DNA of 64,000 nt from Streptomyces mobaraensis (lineage in GTDB: Bacteria > Actinomycetota > Actinomycetes > Streptomycetales > Streptomycetaceae). The notes under the pieces are model-generated. The model ran no database searches, was not told the DNA's origin, and was given only the letters and a program-made list of their open reading frames with translations. Position 1 is the stretch's first letter; each line of letters opens with the position of its first letter. This document shows, piece after piece, positions 60,534-64,000 of this stretch. The position numbers were made by a program, and so were the translations under genes. The stretch covers positions 4,340,001-4,404,000 of the forward strand of contig NZ_CP083590.1 in NCBI RefSeq assembly GCF_020099395.1. The letters run 5' to 3'.

Positions 60534-62090
60534 GTGAGCTCCCCGAGCACCGATCCGAGCACTGATCCGAGCGCCGGTCCGGACACTGGTCCAAGCACTG
60601 GTCCAAGTGCTGGTACGCCCCTCGACCGCCGCCGCTGGATCGCGCTGGCCGTCGTGCTGACCGCGTCCTTCATGGACCTCGTCGACGTGACGATCGTCAA
60701 CATCGCGATGCCCAGCATCAGCCACGACCTCGGCGCCTCGTTCAGCGTCCTCCAGTGGATCACCGAGGGCTACGCCCTCGCCTTCGCCGCCGGCCTGATC
60801 ACCGGCGGCCGGCTCGGGGACATATACGGGCGCCGGCGGGTCTTCCTGCTCGGCATGGGCGGCTTCACCCTCGCCTCGATGCTCTGCGGTCTCGCCGGCG
60901 ATCCGCACCTGCTCGTCGCCGCCCGCGTCCTCCAGGGCGGCACCGCCGCGCTGATGGTGCCCCAGGTGCTGGCGATCGTGCACTCCACCTTCCCGGCGCA
61001 CGAGCGCGGCAAGGTCTTCGGCATGTTCGGCGCCATCGTCGGACTGGGCGCCGTCTCCGGCCCGATCCTGGGCGCGCTGCTCACCGAGTGGAACATCCTC
61101 GGCCTGGAGTGGCGGCCGATCTTCCTGGTCAACCTGCCCGTCGGCATCGCCGGGCTGATCCTCGGCCGCCGGTTCATCGCCGAGTCCAAGGCCGAGAACG
61201 CGCTCAGGCTCGACCTCGTCGGCGTCGCCCTCGCGACCGGTGGCATCGTCATGTTCCTCTACCCGCTCACCCAGGGCCGGGAGCTGGGCTGGCCGCTCTG
61301 GGGCTTCCTGCTGATGGGCGGCAGCGCCGTGGTGCTGGCCCTGTTCGTCGTCTACGAGCGCCACAAGAAGCGGAAGGACGGCTCGCCGCTGGTCGAGCTC
61401 TCCCTGTTCACCGTGAAGAGCTTCGCCGCCGGCATCGGCGTCCAGCTGGCCTTCGGCATCCTCTCCGGCATCTACTTCCTCTGCTGGACGCTCTACATGC
61501 AGCTCGGCCTGGGCTGGAGCGCGCTGCGGTCCGGCCTGACCGGCATCCCGTTCTCCATCGCCGTGTCGATCACGGCCGGCATGTCCGTCCAGAAGCTCGT
61601 CCCGCGCTTCGGCCGCAAGGTCCTCCAGGCGGGCGCGCTGGTCATGGCCGCCGGTGTGCTGCTCTACATCTGGGAGACCGGCCACTATGGCGCCGACATC
61701 ACCTCCTGGCAGATGGCCCTGCCGCTGACGGTCATGGGCGCGGGCATGGGCTTCGTCGTCGCCCCGCTCACCGACGCCGTCCTCTCCGAGGTGCCCCGCG
61801 AGCACGCGGGCTCCGCGTCCGGCCTGATAAACACCACGCAGCAGCTGGGCAACGCGATCGGCCTGGGCCTCGTGTCGGTGGTCTTCTTCGGGGTCCTGGA
61901 CGAGGACGCGGTCGCGAAGGGCCGGGGCGCCACGGCCTTCGGCGACGCGTACGGCAACGCCCTCTGGTGGGTCGCCGGCCTGCTCGTCCTCGTCTTCCTG
62001 CTCGTCTTCGCCCTCCCGCGCCGCTCCCGCACCGAGGTCCCGGTGGCGGACGCGGTGCCCGCGGAGAAGGGCGAGCCGATAGCCGCGTGA
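60534..62090 (+). CDS. MFS efflux transporter (DHA2 family)
   Basis: 518 aa from a GTG at 60534 with GGAAGG upstream. Residues 1-30 are a small tandem repeat (STDP/SAGP/STGP units). Fourteen hydrophobic segments follow, with DHA2 motif D1 (LTASFMDLVDVTIVNIAMP), motif A (GGRLGDIYGRRRVF) and motif C region (GAIVGLGAVSGPILGALL). Probable drug or metabolite exporter under control of the divergent WYL regulator. Confidence 0.92.
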   Translation: MSSPSTDPSTDPSAGPDTGPSTGPSAGTPLDRRRWIALAVVLTASFMDLVDVTIVNIAMPSISHDLGASFSVLQWITEGYALAFAAGLITGGRLGDIYGRRRVFLLGMGGFTLASMLCGLAGDPHLLVAARVLQGGTAALMVPQVLAIVHSTFPAHERGKVFGMFGAIVGLGAVSGPILGALLTEWNILGLEWRPIFLVNLPVGIAGLILGRRFIAESKAENALRLDLVGVALATGGIVMFLYPLTQGRELGWPLWGFLLMGGSAVVLALFVVYERHKKRKDGSPLVELSLFTVKSFAAGIGVQLAFGILSGIYFLCWTLYMQLGLGWSALRSGLTGIPFSIAVSITAGMSVQKLVPRFGRKVLQAGALVMAAGVLLYIWETGHYGADITSWQMALPLTVMGAGMGFVVAPLTDAVLSEVPREHAGSASGLINTTQQLGNAIGLGLVSVVFFGVLDEDAVAKGRGATAFGDAYGNALWWVAGLLVLVFLLVFALPRRSRTEVPVADAVPAEKGEPIAA

Positions 62091-62221
62091 CGACCTCGGG
62101 GACGGGGACGCACGTCGGCCCCCGCCGGGCCGCCACCGTGACGGTGGTCCGGGCGGGGGCCGACGCGTTCTCCGTGGCCCTGTGGTCCCGTGGTCCTGTT
62201 GTGGTCCCGTGGTCCCGTGGG

Positions 62222-62818
62222 TCATCCCCGGTCGAGACGCCTCACGAGCCGCTCCCGCACCGAGGGCCACTCCTCCCGCAGCATCGAGAAGTAGACGCTG
62301 TCCCGCCAGCTCCCGTCCGGCCGCTGCCGGTGCCGCCGGAGCGTCCCCTCGTGCACGGCCCCGAGCCGCCGTACCGCCGCCTGGGACCGCTCGTTCCGGT
62401 GGTCGATCTTCCAGAAGACGCGGCCCATGCCGAGCTCCTCGTAAGCGTGCGTGAGCAGCAGGAGCTTGCTCTCGGTGTTGACGGCGGTGCGCCAGTATTC
62501 CCGCCCGTACCAGGTCCCGCCGATCTCCACCTCCTCGTGCTCGGTGCTCGCCCCGAAGTAGCAGGTGATGCCGGCGGTCCGGCCGGTCGCGAGGTGGACG
62601 ACGGCGAACGGGACGCAGGCGGGGTCGGCGAGCCGGCCCTTGACGATGGTGTGGAGCTCGTCCTCCGTGTGCGGGGTGAGGCTGAACGTCCAGCGCCAGA
62701 CCTCGTCGTCGCCGCCGACCGCGCGGAACAGGTCGGGTACGTGCGTGTGGTCGAGGGGTTCCAGGCGGACGTGCCGGCCGGTCAGGGCGGTGGTGCGGGT
62801 GGGCAGCTTCGCGATCAT
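62222..62818 (-). CDS. GNAT acetyltransferase (RimJ/RimL-like)
   Basis: 198 aa. Begins LTGRHVRLEPLDHTHVPDLFRA, the usual start of RimJ/RimL-type GNATs, then IGGTWYGREYWRTAVNTESKLLLLTHAYEELGMGRVFWKIDHRNERSQAAVRRLGAVHEGTLRRH in pieces typical of the acetyl-CoA site and the DxxNxxS motif (DHRNERS). It acetylates a protein N-terminus or a small amine. Single gene, convergent with the MFS transporter; the short gap holds GTGGTCCC repeats (62170-62220). Confidence 0.9.
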   Translation of the reverse strand: MIAKLPTRTTALTGRHVRLEPLDHTHVPDLFRAVGGDDEVWRWTFSLTPHTEDELHTIVKGRLADPACVPFAVVHLATGRTAGITCYFGASTEHEEVEIGGTWYGREYWRTAVNTESKLLLLTHAYEELGMGRVFWKIDHRNERSQAAVRRLGAVHEGTLRRHRQRPDGSWRDSVYFSMLREEWPSVRERLVRRLDRG

Positions 62819-62991
62819 GGCTCAGGAACGTAGGCGCATTTCGCACTAGGGGCAAGGGAGTTACGCACTAGTACGTAAGGTCGTGCCCGTTTCTGTCCGG
62901 CCGACTTCCGTAAGTGTTTACTTCGTGCCCGCAGCGCCCGTATTCTGCCGCTGATCCCACACAAGCGGGCGTAGAACGGAAGCGATCCCAC

Positions 62992-63765
62992 ATGTACGGA
63001 CCGGAACGCCAGCAGGAGATCCTGCGGCTCGCGCGCGAGGGCGGGCGGGTGGACGTGCTGTCGCTGGCGGAGACGTTCCAGGTCACAGCGGAGACCGTGC
63101 GCCGCGACCTCAAGGTGCTGGACCGGGCCGGGCTGCTGCGGCGCGTGCACGGCGGCGCGATCCCTGTCGGCCGGCTGGACTTCGAACCGGACCTCGCGGA
63201 ACGCGAGGCCACGGCGGCGGACGAGAAGGACGCCATCGCCAGGGCGGCCCTGGCCGAGCTGCCCGCCGGCGGCAGCGTGATCCTGGACGCCGGGACCACG
63301 GTGGCCCGCCTCGCCGCCCTCTTCCCGCTGGACGTCGGCCCCGGCGCCGAGCTGACGGTCGTCACGCACGCGCTGCCCGTCGCCGCCCGGCTGGCGGACC
63401 ACCCGGGCATCGCCCTGCACCTGGTCGGAGGCCGGGTGCGGCACCGCACCCGGGCGGCCGTCGACGCCTGGGCGCTGCGCGCGTACGGCGAGGTCGCGGC
63501 GGACGTCGCCTTCGTCGCCACCAACGGCTTCTCGGCGGACGGCGGACTGACCACCCCGGACCTCGCCGAGGCGGCGGTGAAGCGGGCGACGATCGCCGCC
63601 GCCCGGCGCGTCGTCCTGCTCGCGGACTCCGGCAAGTTCGGACAGCGGCATTTCGCCCGCTTCGGCGACCTCTCCGACGTCGACCTGCTGATCACCGACA
63701 CCGGGCTGAGCCCCGAGGACGCCCGCGCGATCGAACGCCGCGGCCCGGCGGTGATCCGCGCGTGA
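62992..63765 (+). CDS. DeoR-family regulator of the fructose operon (FruR-like)
   Basis: 257 aa from the ATG at 62992. DeoR winged helix (RQQEILRLAREGGRVDVLSLAETFQVTAETVRRDLKVL) and sugar-phosphate-binding DeoRC domain with GGSVILDAGTT, TVVTHALPVA, FVATNGFSADGGLTTPDLAEAAVKRA and LLADSGKFGQRHFARFGDLSDVDLLITD. The stop overlaps the next gene (fruK) by 4 bp (GTGA), so it is likely the local regulator of fructose uptake and phosphorylation, responding to a fructose phosphate. Confidence 0.93.
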   Translation: MYGPERQQEILRLAREGGRVDVLSLAETFQVTAETVRRDLKVLDRAGLLRRVHGGAIPVGRLDFEPDLAEREATAADEKDAIARAALAELPAGGSVILDAGTTVARLAALFPLDVGPGAELTVVTHALPVAARLADHPGIALHLVGGRVRHRTRAAVDAWALRAYGEVAADVAFVATNGFSADGGLTTPDLAEAAVKRATIAAARRVVLLADSGKFGQRHFARFGDLSDVDLLITDTGLSPEDARAIERRGPAVIRA

Positions 63766-64000
63766 TCCTCACCGTCACCCCCAACCCCAGCCTCGACCGC
63801 ACCTACGAGGTCCCCGCGCTGCGGCGCGGCGCCGTCCTCCGCGCGGCGGCCGACCGCGTCGACCCGGGCGGCAAGGGCGTCAACGTCTCGCGCGCGGTCG
63901 CGGCGGCCGGCCACGCCACCACGGCCGTGCTGCCGCTCGGCGGCGCGGAGGGCGCCCTGCTGGAACGCCTCCTCCGTGAACAGGGCATCGACGTCGCGGG
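63762..64000 (+). CDS. fruK: 1-phosphofructokinase, 3' truncated by window edge
   Basis: Starts at a GTG overlapping the regulator stop and runs off the window. The 79 codons present show the PfkB/FruK start: ILTVTPNPSLDRTYEVPAL, then DPGGKGVNVSRAVAAAGHATTAVLPLGG, the first ribokinase-family signature. It phosphorylates fructose 1-phosphate to fructose 1,6-bisphosphate; a PTS fructose transporter (fruA) is expected next, outside the window. Confidence 0.92.
   Translation, partial: MILTVTPNPSLDRTYEVPALRRGAVLRAAADRVDPGGKGVNVSRAVAAAGHATTAVLPLGGAEGALLERLLREQGIDVA

Overview
The window is GC-rich actinobacterial DNA, almost certainly a Streptomyces chromosome. The evidence is near-exclusive G/C at third codon positions, a bifunctional FO synthase, a DUF397/XRE pair, a complete conservon (CvnA-B-C-D plus two P450s), an HrdD-type sigma factor under a SigR-type promoter, and copies of a Streptomyces-style intergenic repeat built around CGTCCGGCGTTTGAGGAC. 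The species cannot be told from the sequence.

Layout. 1-19.5 kb is mixed chromosomal content: the 3' part of FO synthase, a membrane-anchored lipoprotein-like protein, an XRE/DUF397 pair, a GOLPH3 protein, a D,D-carboxypeptidase, a large membrane protein, a secreted protein next to a class F sortase, RecQ, a Mrr-nuclease/TerD fusion and a VC0807-like membrane protein. 19.6-26.3 kb is one minus-strand conservon whose genes overlap; its first P450 lacks the EXXR motif (CYP157-like). A polysaccharide deacetylase and an unknown anchored protein follow.

28.47-32.69 kb is bounded by a 43-bp exact direct repeat, one copy being the 3' half of an intact tRNA-Arg(CCT). Inside are an HNH nuclease, a small membrane protein, an RsbW-like ATPase, a Nudix protein and a divergent HutC/GntR repressor with a GTCTAGAC operator. 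I read this as a decayed integrative element of the pSAM2/AICE type that has lost its integrase.

33.7-41.4 kb is the most interesting part. It is a minus-strand operon in the order cupin, MetRS-like protein, aspartate decarboxylase PanD, lysine/ornithine N-hydroxylase, DAO-family FAD oxidase, WS/DGAT-like acyltransferase, VOC protein. Cupin + MetRS-like + N-hydroxylase + FAD oxidase is the known amino-acid hydrazine (N-N bond) machinery (Spb38/39/40 of s56-p1 and relatives). Here the hydrazine synthetase is split into two overlapping genes and a PanD is added, which suggests a beta-alanine-derived hydrazine. An MFS exporter, a GlxA-type AraC regulator, a GNAT acetyltransferase and a STAND ATPase lie upstream and may belong to the same locus.

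48.2-64 kb holds a TagF-like transferase carrying fifteen perfect 7-bp repeats in its coding sequence (a possible slippage switch), an M6 protease, TetR/MFS, MarR/extradiol dioxygenase, a questin-oxidase-like protein, hrdD, WYL/MFS, a GNAT, and the start of a fructose operon (DeoR regulator, fruK). No rRNA, CRISPR array, transposase, PKS or NRPS was seen.
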